Assembly: GCA_963973795.1 (NCBI GenBank)
Contig: CAXBAF010000015.1
Coordinates: forward strand, 1-64,000
DNA: 64,000 bases
DNA from: UBA1926 sp002337215
Lineage (GTDB): Bacteria > Planctomycetota > Phycisphaerae > Phycisphaerales > UBA1924
Direction: 5' to 3'
Part shown: piece after piece, positions 10,411 through 18,151 of the stretch
Numbering within the stretch: the stretch's first letter is position 1
Layout: each line of letters starts with the position of its first letter
Notes under the pieces: generated by a model
What the model was told of the DNA's origin: nothing
The model's database searches: none
The model's input: only the letters and a program-made list of their open reading frames with translations
Made by a program: the position numbers and the translations under genes

Positions 10411-10914
10411 ATGAGCGACAACAAGCCCCTGGTGGGCGTCATCATGGGCTCGACGAGCGACTGGGAGACGATGCGGCACGCCTGCGAATCGCTCGCGACG
10501 CTGGGCATCCCCCACGAACAACGTGTCGTGAGCGCCCACCGCACGCCCGACCTGCTGTTCGAGTACGCCTCGACCGCCCGCGATCGGGGGCTCGAGGTCA
10601 TCATCGCCGGCGCGGGCGGCGCGGCGCACCTGCCGGGGATGATTGCGGCCAAGACCACGCTCCCCGTCCTCGGTGTCCCGGTGCAATCCAAAGCGCTCAA
10701 CGGCATCGACAGCCTGCTCTCGATCGCGCAGATGCCCGCCGGCATCCCGGTGGGCACGCTTGCGATCGGCAAGGCCGGCGCGACGAACGCGGGCCTGCTC
10801 GCGGTGTCGATCGTCGCGGGGGCGCACCCGGAATTTGTCGAGGCGCTCGAGACATTCCGGCGGGAGCAGACGGAACGGGTGCTGGCGCAACCCGACCCGA
10901 GCGGGGGGAACTGA
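10411..10914 (+). CDS. purE: N5-carboxyaminoimidazole ribonucleotide mutase (PurE class I)
   Basis: 167 residues, the full length for class I PurE. It converts N5-CAIR to CAIR in purine biosynthesis. Visible motifs: GVIMGSTSDWETM near the start, SAHRTPDLLFEYA with the catalytic histidine, and GAGGAAHLPGMIAAKTTLPV. The stop codon overlaps the start of the next frame (TGATG at 10912-10916), so it is translationally coupled to the reading frame carrying PurK, which supplies N5-CAIR. The ribosome site is weak (GCAGG just before the ATG). Confidence 0.96.
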   Translation: MSDNKPLVGVIMGSTSDWETMRHACESLATLGIPHEQRVVSAHRTPDLLFEYASTARDRGLEVIIAGAGGAAHLPGMIAAKTTLPVLGVPVQSKALNGIDSLLSIAQMPAGIPVGTLAIGKAGATNAGLLAVSIVAGAHPEFVEALETFRREQTERVLAQPDPSGGN

Positions 10915-12641
10915 TGGGTACCTCCCGGGGCAACGACGACGACGCGTCGTTTCGATGCGCCCGCTGCGGGTATGACCTGACCGGAGCGACGCTGGAGCGG
11001 TGCCCAGAGTGCGGCGGGGCGACGACCGCCCGGGAGATCCGCCGACCGCCCCGCTGGTTCGAGTGGTGCGCGATCGTCGGGCTTGCCGCCGAGTTCCTCG
11101 CCTTCGGGATCTACTACACGATCAATCCGTTCGATGAGGCCGCGTTCAACCTGAGCACGATCCAGACGACCGTCATTTTCTCGGCGTTCTACTACGGGGC
11201 GGTCCTCGCCTGCCTCGCGTGCATCCGCCCCGTCCGCGTGCCGGGAGTGCCGTCGGGCGCGACGATCCTGCTGGGCTTCGTCGCGCTGTTCGCGCTCCTG
11301 AACACCTATATCATCGGAAGCGTCATGGCGGGCTTCAGCGAAGTCCGAATGACGCTGATCCTCGGCGGCTTGCTTACCGTCAACGCCGCGAGCACCATGA
11401 TCCTCGGGCACCGCCTGCTCTACCGCCAGTATGTCGAAACCATGATCCAAACGCACGATGACGCAACCATCGGCATCCTCGGCTCCGGCCAGCTCGGGCG
11501 CATGCTCGCTCAAGCCGGCGTCTCGCTCGGTGTCCGCTGCCGGTTCCTCGACGCGACCGGTGGCGCCCCGACGCCCTCGTCGGCGTTGGGCCCGGTCAAC
11601 GGGGTCGGCTTCGATGATACCGACACGCTCGCCCGCTTCGCCGAGGGGCTGTCGGTTGTCACCTATGAGTTCGAGAACGTCCCGGTCCACGCGGCGAAAT
11701 CACTCGAAGGCCTCCTGCCTGTTCGACCCTCGTCACGCTCGCTCGAGGTCGCCCAGGATCGGCTCAACGAGCGCGAGCTGTTCGACCGGGTCGGCATCCC
11801 CACGCCCGGGCATGCAGCCGTGGAATCGCTCGGCGAGCTCAAGGCGGCGCTCGATGCCGGCTTCCCGCTCCCCGCGATCCTCAAGACTCGCCGGCTCGGG
11901 TACGACGGCAAGGGGCAGGCGCGGATCCACGCGATCGACGAGGCCGAGCCCGCGTGGCACGGCGCGACCTCGCACGGCCGCGATCCACAGGATGCGTCGG
12001 CCTCAGCCGGCGAGGCACGCGTCGAGGCGATGCTGGATGAGATGATCCCGTTCGTGCGCGAGGTCTCGATCGTCGCCGTGCGCACGGTCAACGACAGCGG
12101 CGAGAGCGAGGTCCGCTGCTACCCGCCATTCGAGAATGTGCACGAGTCGGGGATCCTCCGGAAATCGGTCTGCCCCGCGCCGGGGGTGTCGGCCGAGCGT
12201 GTCGCCGAGCTCGAATCGGACGCGCGGAAGATCGGCGACGACCTGGGACACATCGGCGTCTTCGCGGTCGAGTTCTTCGAGAGAGCCGACGGCTCTCTGC
12301 TCGCCAACGAGATCGCGCCGCGTGTCCACAATACGGGGCACGGGACGATCGAGGGGTGCGCGACGAGCCAGTTCGAGAACCACCTCCGGGCGATCCTGGG
12401 GTTGCCGCTCGGATCGACCGCGGCCCGCGGTCATTCGGCGATGCTCAATATCATCGGCGATTGGCCCGACCGGCGCGCCCTGCTCGCGATCCCCGGGCTG
12501 AGCCTGCACGATTACGAGAAATCACCGAGGCCGGGACGGAAGATCGGGCACGCGACGATCGTCGCGGCATCGGCCGACGCGCTCGCGTCGAAGGTGTCGG
12601 ACGCCGAGGCGGTGATCGCGGGTTCTACAGTCTTGGCGTGA
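10914..12641 (+). CDS. purK: Fused reading frame: zinc-ribbon, four membrane helices, then PurK (N5-CAIR synthetase)
   Basis: One uninterrupted frame of 575 residues. Residues 15-33 form a zinc ribbon (CARCGYDL...CPEC, Cys 15, 18, 30 and 33). About four membrane helices follow between residues 49 and 170. From residue 177 the sequence is a complete PurK: MIQTHDDATIGILGSGQLGR, YEFENVPV, ILKTRRLGYDGKGQ, NEIAPRVHNTGHGTIEGC. PurK makes N5-CAIR from AIR, ATP and bicarbonate for PurE, encoded just upstream with a TGATG overlap. There is no stop between the membrane part and PurK. An internal ATG at 11442 would give a normal 399-residue PurK, but no ribosome site precedes it. So this is either a true membrane-tethered PurK, two products from one frame, or an artefact of a lost stop. 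Membrane-zinc-ribbon proteins of the same style occur alone at 29.2 and 44.5 kb. Confidence 0.85.
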   Translation: MGTSRGNDDDASFRCARCGYDLTGATLERCPECGGATTAREIRRPPRWFEWCAIVGLAAEFLAFGIYYTINPFDEAAFNLSTIQTTVIFSAFYYGAVLACLACIRPVRVPGVPSGATILLGFVALFALLNTYIIGSVMAGFSEVRMTLILGGLLTVNAASTMILGHRLLYRQYVETMIQTHDDATIGILGSGQLGRMLAQAGVSLGVRCRFLDATGGAPTPSSALGPVNGVGFDDTDTLARFAEGLSVVTYEFENVPVHAAKSLEGLLPVRPSSRSLEVAQDRLNERELFDRVGIPTPGHAAVESLGELKAALDAGFPLPAILKTRRLGYDGKGQARIHAIDEAEPAWHGATSHGRDPQDASASAGEARVEAMLDEMIPFVREVSIVAVRTVNDSGESEVRCYPPFENVHESGILRKSVCPAPGVSAERVAELESDARKIGDDLGHIGVFAVEFFERADGSLLANEIAPRVHNTGHGTIEGCATSQFENHLRAILGLPLGSTAARGHSAMLNIIGDWPDRRALLAIPGLSLHDYEKSPRPGRKIGHATIVAASADALASKVSDAEAVIAGSTVLA

Positions 12642-12683
12642 AGCGCCCTCGTGCGCACGATTGAGACCCCGCCGGGAGCCCCC

Positions 12684-13259
12684 ATGCCGACTGTTGCCGT
12701 TGTTTACCACTCCGAATTCGGGCACACGAAGGTCATCGCCGAGGCGATCGCACGCGGGGTGTCGGCCGTGGCCGACATCGAGTGTGCGCTCATCGATGTG
12801 GACGACCTGCCTCGGCCCGTGGACCGGGCGCTGCCCGCCGAATGGGATGTGTTGCACGATGCCGACGCGATCGTGTTCGGCTGCCCCACCTATATGGGCA
12901 GCGTGAGCGCGACGTTCAAGGCTTTCATGGAATCATCGGGCGTCGCGTGGGGCACACAGCGGTGGAAGGACAAGCTCGCCGCGGGGTTCACCAACGCCGG
13001 GGGGCTGAGCGGGGACAAGGTCAACTGCCTGATCGACATCGCGATGTTCGCCGCCCAGCACAGCATGATCTGGGTGAGCCAGGGGCTGTTCTACGACGAC
13101 ACGGGGATCAACCGCATGGGGTCGTGGCTCGGGATGCAGGCGCAGTCGGACGATGGGCCGCCCGATCAGACGCCGCCCGCTGAAGACCGGCGCACGGCCG
13201 AGCTGTTTGGCGAGCGCGTGGCGCGAGCGACGGTCCGCTGGGCGCGGGGTTCACGCTGA
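12684..13259 (+). CDS. Flavodoxin-like NAD(P)H:quinone oxidoreductase (WrbA family)
   Basis: 191 residues. The ATG at 12684 follows CCGGGAG. The N-terminal VVYHSEFGHTKVIAEAIARG is the FMN phosphate loop; FGCPTYMGSVSATFKAFMES and FTNAGGLSGDK match the second and third FMN contacts of WrbA-type proteins. These are tetrameric FMN enzymes that reduce quinones by two electrons. Length and motifs fit WrbA, but identity to the characterised protein cannot be judged here, so no symbol is given. It lies 42 bases after the purK frame on the same strand and ends 17 bases from the convergent glycosyltransferase gene. Confidence 0.88.
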   Translation: MPTVAVVYHSEFGHTKVIAEAIARGVSAVADIECALIDVDDLPRPVDRALPAEWDVLHDADAIVFGCPTYMGSVSATFKAFMESSGVAWGTQRWKDKLAAGFTNAGGLSGDKVNCLIDIAMFAAQHSMIWVSQGLFYDDTGINRMGSWLGMQAQSDDGPPDQTPPAEDRRTAELFGERVARATVRWARGSR

Positions 13260-13276
13260 AGAACTGATATTCGTCT

Positions 13277-14434
13277 TTACGCCGCGGCGACCGCGGTGCC
13301 TCCCTCACGAGCCGAGGTGATCGCCTCAGACGCGATCGACGCGATCCGCTCGACACGGTGGCTCCAGAGGAACGCGCTGGCGACCAGATCACGCCCCCGC
13401 CTCGCGAGATCGAGGCGACGGGGCTCGTCGTTGAGCAGATCGCGGAACAGGTCCGCGGCCTCGGCGGGCCGGGCGGCGTCGAAGACCTCGAGGCCCCTGG
13501 CGAGTTGGCCTCGCACGAGCAGGCGGTCGTCGGAGACCGTTGCGCACCCCGCCGCCATCGAGAGCAGCTGCCGCTCCGAGTAGCTGTGCTGGAACTGGGT
13601 GGGCCCCCACGCAAGGCAGCACCTGGTGCTCGCGAGCATCGTCCCCGAGTCGGCGTAGGCGAATTCGCCCTTGTACTCGATCGTTCCCGTGCAGACCTCG
13701 CGCCACGGGTCGAGCCCCCAGACCTCGACCGGCAGCCCCTGGAGCGCCTCGACGAGCGCGATGCGCCGGCGTCGGTTGACCCGGGCGGAGACCAGGCGCC
13801 ACAGACCCGCGGAGACCGCCCAGGGAACGGTCGGCATCGACCGCGAGCCCATCACCAGATCCGCCGCCTGCTCGAAGGGCATGTGGGGATGCGCGACCAT
13901 CAGCTCGACCATCTCGCGGCAGGGACGCTGGAACTGGGACGGGAACCGGGACTCGGTCTCGGCGAGTTCCGCCTCGGAGTGGATCGACCCCGCGACGATC
14001 ACGCCCGCTTCCCGGTCGCCCTCGGCTCGCTCGCAGACCGACTCGGGAGGGACCGCGTGCGCGAGGTAGCCCACGCGGAGGGTCGGCCACCGGTCTCGGA
14101 GCAGGTGCAGCCCGTCAACGCAGGGCATCAACAGCCGGTAGTGCGGGAGCGCCGCCAGCTCATCGATCAACGGCTCGCTGAGCGCGTAGGGGTGATCGAC
14201 GAAGATCTGGATGAGCGCGACACCGTTCGCCGGGTCGCGGGCGGCGTCGGGGATCGCGTCGATCGACGCAGGGGAGTTGAACCAGATCATCGCGCCGGGC
14301 GTCGAGCCGACCGGCTCATCCGGGTTCACCGGGCAGCCGCGCTCTTCGAAGGCGGCGCCGAGTTCGCGGGCCATTGCGCCGAGCAGCGCGTAGCGGGATT
14401 CGTAGTTGCCGTGGATGTACACCGGGAAGGCCAT
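13277..14434 (-). CDS. Glycosyltransferase-like protein, group 1 type C-terminal domain
   Basis: 385 residues, starting at the ATG whose complement lies at 14432-14434 (MAFPVYIHGNYESRYALLGA). The frame is open far upstream, but that part is implausible protein. The C-terminal half has the pattern of CgeB-like and Glyco_trans_1_2 proteins: YADSGTMLASTRCCLAWGP, then FQHSYSERQLLSMAAGCATV with the donor-binding Ser/Glu, and a closing helix LARRGRDLVASAFLWSHRV. The N-terminal half (MIWFNSPASIDAI, FVDHPYALSEPL) resembles the acceptor domain of the same proteins. It probably transfers a sugar to a cell-surface or cytoplasmic acceptor. No neighbouring polysaccharide genes indicate a pathway. Confidence 0.7.
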   Translation of the reverse strand: MAFPVYIHGNYESRYALLGAMARELGAAFEERGCPVNPDEPVGSTPGAMIWFNSPASIDAIPDAARDPANGVALIQIFVDHPYALSEPLIDELAALPHYRLLMPCVDGLHLLRDRWPTLRVGYLAHAVPPESVCERAEGDREAGVIVAGSIHSEAELAETESRFPSQFQRPCREMVELMVAHPHMPFEQAADLVMGSRSMPTVPWAVSAGLWRLVSARVNRRRRIALVEALQGLPVEVWGLDPWREVCTGTIEYKGEFAYADSGTMLASTRCCLAWGPTQFQHSYSERQLLSMAAGCATVSDDRLLVRGQLARGLEVFDAARPAEAADLFRDLLNDEPRRLDLARRGRDLVASAFLWSHRVERIASIASEAITSAREGGTAVAAA

Positions 14435-14555
14435 GGCGGTGTATCGGCCAGACCGGCGCGGGGGCGTCGATTTCAAGGGTGCCCGATCCGGCCGCAAGCG
14501 GGCCTGTGCGTCGAGGTCGATCGCTTGCCGTGAAATCGGTGAGAAACAGGCGGGA

Positions 14556-14580
14556 ATATACTTGTTGAAACAACTATTAT
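14556..14580 (+). promoter_or_regulatory. AT-rich dyad upstream of pirin
   Basis: In otherwise GC-rich sequence, 14556-14580 is AT-rich and contains the perfect dyad TTGTT-GA-AACAA at 14562-14573, followed directly by TATTAT at 14575-14580, a good -10 match. No clear -35 is present, so a repressor or activator overlapping the promoter is possible. The site lies 72 bases before the pirin start and between divergent genes. Confidence 0.3.
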
Positions 14581-14651
14581 GGTGTCGTGGCGTGTCCGGG
14601 TTCCCGATCGCGGGCCCCGCGCGACACGAGACGCACATTTGGGAGGCGACC

Positions 14652-15407
14652 ATGTCCACCAGCACGACCGACACCTCGACCACCACCAGCACGCCGCGGT
14701 TCACGCTGCACCGCGCCGCCGACCGCGGCCCGACCACGCTCGGCTGGCTCGACAGCCGTCACTCGTTCAGTTTCGGGCGCTATTACAACCCGAACATGAT
14801 GGGTTTCCGTTCGCTCCGGGTCATCAACGACGACCGCATCGCCCCGGGCGGCGGGTTCGCCGAGCACCCCCACGACAACATGGAGATCGTGAGTTACGTC
14901 GTGCAGGGCGGGCTGGCGCACAAGGACTCGCTCGGGAACGGCTCGACCATCCGCCCCGGCGATATCCAGCGGATGACCGCGGGGACCGGGATCCGCCACT
15001 CCGAGTTCAACCCCTCGGAGACCGAGCCGGGCCGGTTCCTGCAGATCTGGATCCTGCCCAGCGCCGAGGGACTCACGCCGGACTACGAGGAGAAATCGAC
15101 GGGCGTGCACGATCGGCCGGGCCGGCTCACCACCATCGTGAGCCCGGCCGGGAGCGAGCACGGCGTGAAGATCAATCAGGACGTCTCCATCGACGCGGGG
15201 GTCTTCGAGGCAGGGCAATCGGCGGTCAGACCGTTCGCCTCGGACCGCTTCGGCTGGATCCAAGTCGTGCGGGGCGATCTCGAACTGACCGTCGACCGGG
15301 AGTCCGTCACGATCGGCGAAGGCGACGGCGTCGAATTGTCGCGAGGCGCTTCGATCGAGATCCGAGCGACCAGCGAGGCCGAGGTGCTGATCTTCGATCT
15401 CGCCTGA
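14652..15407 (+). CDS. Pirin family protein (cupin; possible quercetinase-type iron site)
   Basis: 251 residues with the ATG at 14652 after GGGAGG. The pirin metal ligands are visible as EHPHDNMEIVSYV (two histidines) and GTGIRHSEFN (His and Glu). The N-terminal segment TLGWLDSRHSFSFGRYYNP is typical of the short YhhW-like pirins, and C-terminal cupin strands follow (VVRGDLELTVDRESVTIGEG). Bacterial pirins have been linked to quercetin dioxygenase activity and redox sensing, but the physiological role here is unknown. The leader of about 18 residues (MSTSTTDTSTTTSTPR) is Ser/Thr-rich and may be disordered. A strong hairpin terminator follows. Confidence 0.9.
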   Translation: MSTSTTDTSTTTSTPRFTLHRAADRGPTTLGWLDSRHSFSFGRYYNPNMMGFRSLRVINDDRIAPGGGFAEHPHDNMEIVSYVVQGGLAHKDSLGNGSTIRPGDIQRMTAGTGIRHSEFNPSETEPGRFLQIWILPSAEGLTPDYEEKSTGVHDRPGRLTTIVSPAGSEHGVKINQDVSIDAGVFEAGQSAVRPFASDRFGWIQVVRGDLELTVDRESVTIGEGDGVELSRGASIEIRATSEAEVLIFDLA

Positions 15408-15488
15408 TTCGGAACGGGCGGCGCATGAATGCGACCAGAGAGTGGATGGAGAGCCGGGCGGATTCGGGCCACTGTTTTGGGACACAAT

Positions 15489-15530
15489 GCGGGGCGGGCG
15501 CTTGACGGGAGGGCCCGCCCCGCTATTCAT
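15489..15530 (+). terminator. Hairpin terminator after pirin
   Basis: GCGGGGCGGGC at 15489-15499 pairs perfectly over 11 bases with GCCCGCCCCGC at 15513-15523, with a 13-base loop, and is followed by the moderately T-rich TATTCATTGTT. It probably ends the pirin transcript. Confidence 0.6.
15502..15529 (+). promoter_or_regulatory. Possible promoter of the lysW leader
   Basis: TTGACG at 15502-15507 and TATTCA at 15524-15529 are separated by 16 bases. They overlap the pirin terminator hairpin and would start RNA about 40 bases before the leader reading frame. The -10 matches only in its first three bases, so this is a weak call. Confidence 0.25.
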
Positions 15531-15574
15531 TGTTGCTCGCCGGGTGATGGCACCCGCCGAGACGGAGACCACCG

Positions 15575-15667
15575 TTGACCAACGCCGCGATGAAAAAAGC
15601 CGGGAAATCGAAAGCCAAAGGGCAGTGCCCGGGCGATCGTTGCGGCATTCTCGGCGTGAGCGTCTAA
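15575..15667 (+). CDS. Candidate lysine-rich leader peptide of the lysW operon
   Basis: A 30-codon frame with a TTG start at 15575, seven bases after GGAG (15564-15567). An in-frame ATG at 15590 would give 25 codons. The peptide contains KKAGKSKAK: five lysines within nine codons (15593-15619), all AAA, which is striking in this GC-rich sequence. The remainder includes CPGDRCGILGVSV. A GGGC-AGT-GCCC hairpin (15620-15630) starts right after the last lysine codon, and a strong terminator follows at 15701-15730, 60 bases before lysW. This is the layout of ribosome-mediated attenuation, here sensing lysyl-tRNA. It could instead be a small protein or an unrelated small RNA. Translation is not proven. 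Confidence 0.5.
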   Translation: MTNAAMKKAGKSKAKGQCPGDRCGILGVSV

Positions 15668-15700
15668 CCGACGACACGGCAGAATCAGTCGAGCAGACGA

Positions 15701-15730
15701 CCCCCGGGACACGACGCCCGGGGGTTTTTT
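15701..15730 (+). terminator. Rho-independent terminator, probable attenuator ahead of lysW
   Basis: CCCCCGGG (15701-15708) pairs with CCCGGGGG (15717-15724) around an eight-base loop and is followed by six T (15725-15730). The upstream segment 15628-15633 (CCCGGG) can pair with 15703-15708 and would then prevent the terminator from forming. The terminator lies between the leader frame and lysW in the direction of transcription. Confidence 0.85.
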
Positions 15731-15789
15731 CTTATCATCGTCTCAAGAGAGACCCGGCAGAGATCACGAATCCGAGAAAGGAACTCACC

Positions 15790-15969
15790 ATGAGCGACAC
15801 CATCACCGCCAACTGCCCCGAATGCGACGCGACCGTCACCTTCGCCAAGGCCCCCCTCAACGGCGAGGTCGTCCGTTGCGGCGATTGCAGCGTCGAGCTC
15901 GAGGTCACCAACGCCGACCCGATCGCCCTCGAAGTCGCCCCCGAGGTCGAGGAAGACTGGGGCGAGTAA
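15790..15969 (+). CDS. lysW: LysW, amino-group carrier protein
   Basis: 59 residues. AAAGGAA at 15776-15782 serves the ATG. LysW is a small acidic protein with a zinc ribbon, seen here as NCPECDATVTF and VRCGDCSVEL, and a conserved C-terminal end EEDWGE. The terminal glutamate is joined to the amino group of alpha-aminoadipate (or glutamate) and carries the intermediate through the next steps. The genes for ligase, reductase, kinase and hydrolase follow in order, which makes the assignment secure despite the small size. Whether the pathway ends in lysine or ornithine is not decided by LysW itself; the leader upstream argues for lysine. Confidence 0.97.
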   Translation: MSDTITANCPECDATVTFAKAPLNGEVVRCGDCSVELEVTNADPIALEVAPEVEEDWGE

Positions 15970-16022
15970 GGCCGATTGAGGACACGCCCACGACGCCTGA
16001 TCACTGACCCACGGAGCCGACC

Positions 16023-16907
16023 ATGCGGATCGCCCTCATCTATACACGCCTGCGGACCGAAGAGCGGATGCTGCTCGACGCGTTCGAGGAGATCGGCACC
16101 TCGGTCACGGTCGAGCCCGTCGATGTACGCTCGGAGGTGTTCGACCTCGCCGACGCGGGCAAGTGGTCGGGCTACGACCTTGTGCTGGATCGGTGCGTGA
16201 GCCTGCGGGCCTCGACGACGATCTCGCGCGTGCTCGAGCGGTTCAACGTCCGCACGATCAACCGGGCAGACACGATCGAGATCGCGAGCGACAAGCTGCA
16301 GACTTCGCTGGCGCTCGAGGCCGCGGGGATCCCGACGCCGCGCACGCTCGTCGCGGTCGAGGAAGCGGGCGCGCTGGACGCCGTCGAGCAGATCGGCTAT
16401 CCGGCCGTGCTCAAGCCGACGGTGGGCTCGTGGGGGCGTCTGCTCGCGCGGGTCAACGACCGCGATGCCGCGGAAGCGGTCATCGAGCACCGCGCCACGC
16501 TGGGCTCGAGCGCCCAGCAGGTGCACTACATCCAGGAGCACGTCGACAAGCCCGGCGCGGACTACCGGGTGTTCGTCGTGGGGGGCGAACCGGTCGCAGC
16601 CATCGCGCGCCACAGCGAGCACTGGGTCACCAACACCGCCCGCGGCGCCAAGGCCTCGGGCGTTGCGGTGACCGACGAACTCGGCGAGCTCTCCCGGCGT
16701 GCTGCCGAGGCCGTCCGGGGCGATGTCGTCGCGGTCGATCTGTTCGAATCGCCCGAGTCCGACCCGCGAGGCCGGCGGATGCTCGTCAACGAAGTGAACC
16801 ACTCGATGGAGTTCCGCAACAGCGTGGATACCACCGGGGTCAACATCCCGCTGCTGGTCGCCAGGCATGCGATAGCGGTCGCGGAGGTGGAGAAGGCGAC
16901 GGCGTGA
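16023..16907 (+). CDS. lysX: LysX, LysW-alpha-aminoadipate (or glutamate) ligase, ATP-grasp
   Basis: 294 residues. The start at 16023 opens MRIALIYTRLRTEERMLLDA. A RimK-like ATP-grasp fold: the N-terminal domain with LVLDRCVSLRAS, the ATP-binding segment GYPAVLKPTVGSWGRLLARV, and the metal and substrate region HWVTNTARGAKASGV followed by VNEVNHSMEFRN. It couples the amino group of the substrate to the C-terminal Glu of LysW. It starts 53 bases after lysW in the same operon. The enzymes for aminoadipate and for glutamate are closely related, and I do not assign specificity from this sequence alone. Confidence 0.93.
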   Translation: MRIALIYTRLRTEERMLLDAFEEIGTSVTVEPVDVRSEVFDLADAGKWSGYDLVLDRCVSLRASTTISRVLERFNVRTINRADTIEIASDKLQTSLALEAAGIPTPRTLVAVEEAGALDAVEQIGYPAVLKPTVGSWGRLLARVNDRDAAEAVIEHRATLGSSAQQVHYIQEHVDKPGADYRVFVVGGEPVAAIARHSEHWVTNTARGAKASGVAVTDELGELSRRAAEAVRGDVVAVDLFESPESDPRGRRMLVNEVNHSMEFRNSVDTTGVNIPLLVARHAIAVAEVEKATA

Positions 16908-16913
16908 TGCTGA

Positions 16914-17008
16914 GGGTGCCCCGGAGACGGCGAAGCCTTCTCCGGGAGCGTGATCACCGCCTTGCAAGAAGCATGGAGAAACCGCTGCGCGGCGTCTCCA
17001 TGGCACCC
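16914..17008 (+). repeat. Twin-hairpin repeat, copy A (inside the lys operon)
   Basis: A 95-base element bounded by GGGTGCC and GGCACCC. Inside are hairpin I (CCGGAGA/TCTCCGG with an inner GGC-GAA-GCC) and hairpin II (CATGGAGA/TCTCCATG with an inner CCGC-TGC-GCGG). Related copies lie at 21084-21167 and 22033-22115. This copy is about 11 bases longer between the hairpins. It fills nearly all of the gap between lysX and argC. Confidence 0.9.
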
Positions 17009-17047
17009 GGGTGAGGGATACTGGTTTTTGGAATCGAAGGGGATCGC

Positions 17048-18100
17048 GTGACGGACACAGGGAACACCAACGAGCGTATGACCGTCTCGATCGTGGGCGG
17101 CAGCGGGTACACGGGGGGCGAGCTGCTGCGCGTCCTGCTCGACCATCCGGGCGTGACGGTCCAGGCCGTGACGAGCCGGGCGAACGCGGGCGAACCCATG
17201 CACCGCAAGCACCCCAACCTGCGGGGGCGGACGGATCTCGTCTTCACCGCGCCCGATGAGCTCGAGAAGGCCGACGTTGTCTTCCTCTGCATGCCGCACG
17301 GGCGGGCGGCGAAGGAGATCGAGCGGTACAGCGGGCTGGGCGATCTGGTGATCGACCTGTCGGCCGACTTCCGTCTGCGCGACGCGGAAACCTACAAGCA
17401 CTGGTACCGCGAGGACCACCCCGCGCCGCACAGGCTCACGGACGTCGCGTACGGCCTCCCCGAACTCAACCGCGCCAACATCGCGGGAAGCCGATTCGTG
17501 AGCGGCGTGGGCTGCAACGCGACTGCGATGAACCTCGCGCTCGCGCCGCTCGCGAAGGCGGGCCTGATCGAGCGCGTGATCGCCGACATCAAGGTCGGGT
17601 CGTCCGAAGCGGGCGCCGAACCCAGCGCCTCGTCGCACCACCCCGAGCGGTCGCGGGCCGTCCGGTCGTACGCGATGACCGGTCACCGCCACGCCGCGGA
17701 AGTGCACCAGATGCTGGGCGATTTCACGCTCGATGTCAGCGTCACCGCGATCGAGATGGTGCGGGGCGTGCTGTGCACCGCACACGTCATCCCGACCGAG
17801 ACGCTCGCGATGAAGGATCTCTGGAAGCTCTACCGGGCGCAGTACGCGGGCGAACCGTTCGTGCGCATCGTCTGCGAGCGGACGGGGCTGTTCCGCCTGC
17901 CCGACCCCTCGGTGCTGGGCGGGAGCAACTACGCCGACGTCGGCTTCGGCGTCGACCCGCGCACGGGCCGGGTCGTCGCGGTGTCGGCCATCGACAACCT
18001 CATGAAGGGCGCCGCGGGCAGCGCGATCCAGGCGATGAACATCGCGCTCGGGTTCGATGAGACCGCGGGGCTCTCTTTCCCGGGCCTGCATCCCGCCTGA
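17048..18100 (+). CDS. argC: LysW-aminoadipyl-6-phosphate / N-acetyl-gamma-glutamyl-phosphate reductase (LysY/ArgC)
   Basis: 350 residues with a GTG start after GAAGGGGA; an ATG 11 codons later is the alternative. NADP-binding SIVGGSGYTGGELLRVLLDH opens the protein. The active-site cysteine is in RFVSGVGCNATAMNLAL, and GHRHAAEVHQML holds the conserved histidine. The enzyme reduces the acyl phosphate to the semialdehyde. Its position between lysX and lysZ makes the LysY role (substrate bound to LysW) most likely; ArgC and LysY are homologous and cannot be separated by motif. The twin-hairpin repeat lies just upstream, between lysX and this gene. Confidence 0.93.
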   Translation: MTDTGNTNERMTVSIVGGSGYTGGELLRVLLDHPGVTVQAVTSRANAGEPMHRKHPNLRGRTDLVFTAPDELEKADVVFLCMPHGRAAKEIERYSGLGDLVIDLSADFRLRDAETYKHWYREDHPAPHRLTDVAYGLPELNRANIAGSRFVSGVGCNATAMNLALAPLAKAGLIERVIADIKVGSSEAGAEPSASSHHPERSRAVRSYAMTGHRHAAEVHQMLGDFTLDVSVTAIEMVRGVLCTAHVIPTETLAMKDLWKLYRAQYAGEPFVRIVCERTGLFRLPDPSVLGGSNYADVGFGVDPRTGRVVAVSAIDNLMKGAAGSAIQAMNIALGFDETAGLSFPGLHPA

Positions 18101-18151
18101 ATCTGTCTCACCCAGTGCCGAGTGCCCAATGCCTTCACTCTGGAACCACCC

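Noticed and set aside
10167..10913. Upstream extension of the purK fusion frame
   Set aside because: Overlaps the P-type ATPase start and purE in another frame and reads as Arg-rich noise; the TGATG start at 10914 is well placed.
15575..15789. Lysine riboswitch ahead of lysW
   Set aside because: The region is too short for the large lysine aptamer and shows none of its conserved loops; the leader-peptide explanation fits better.
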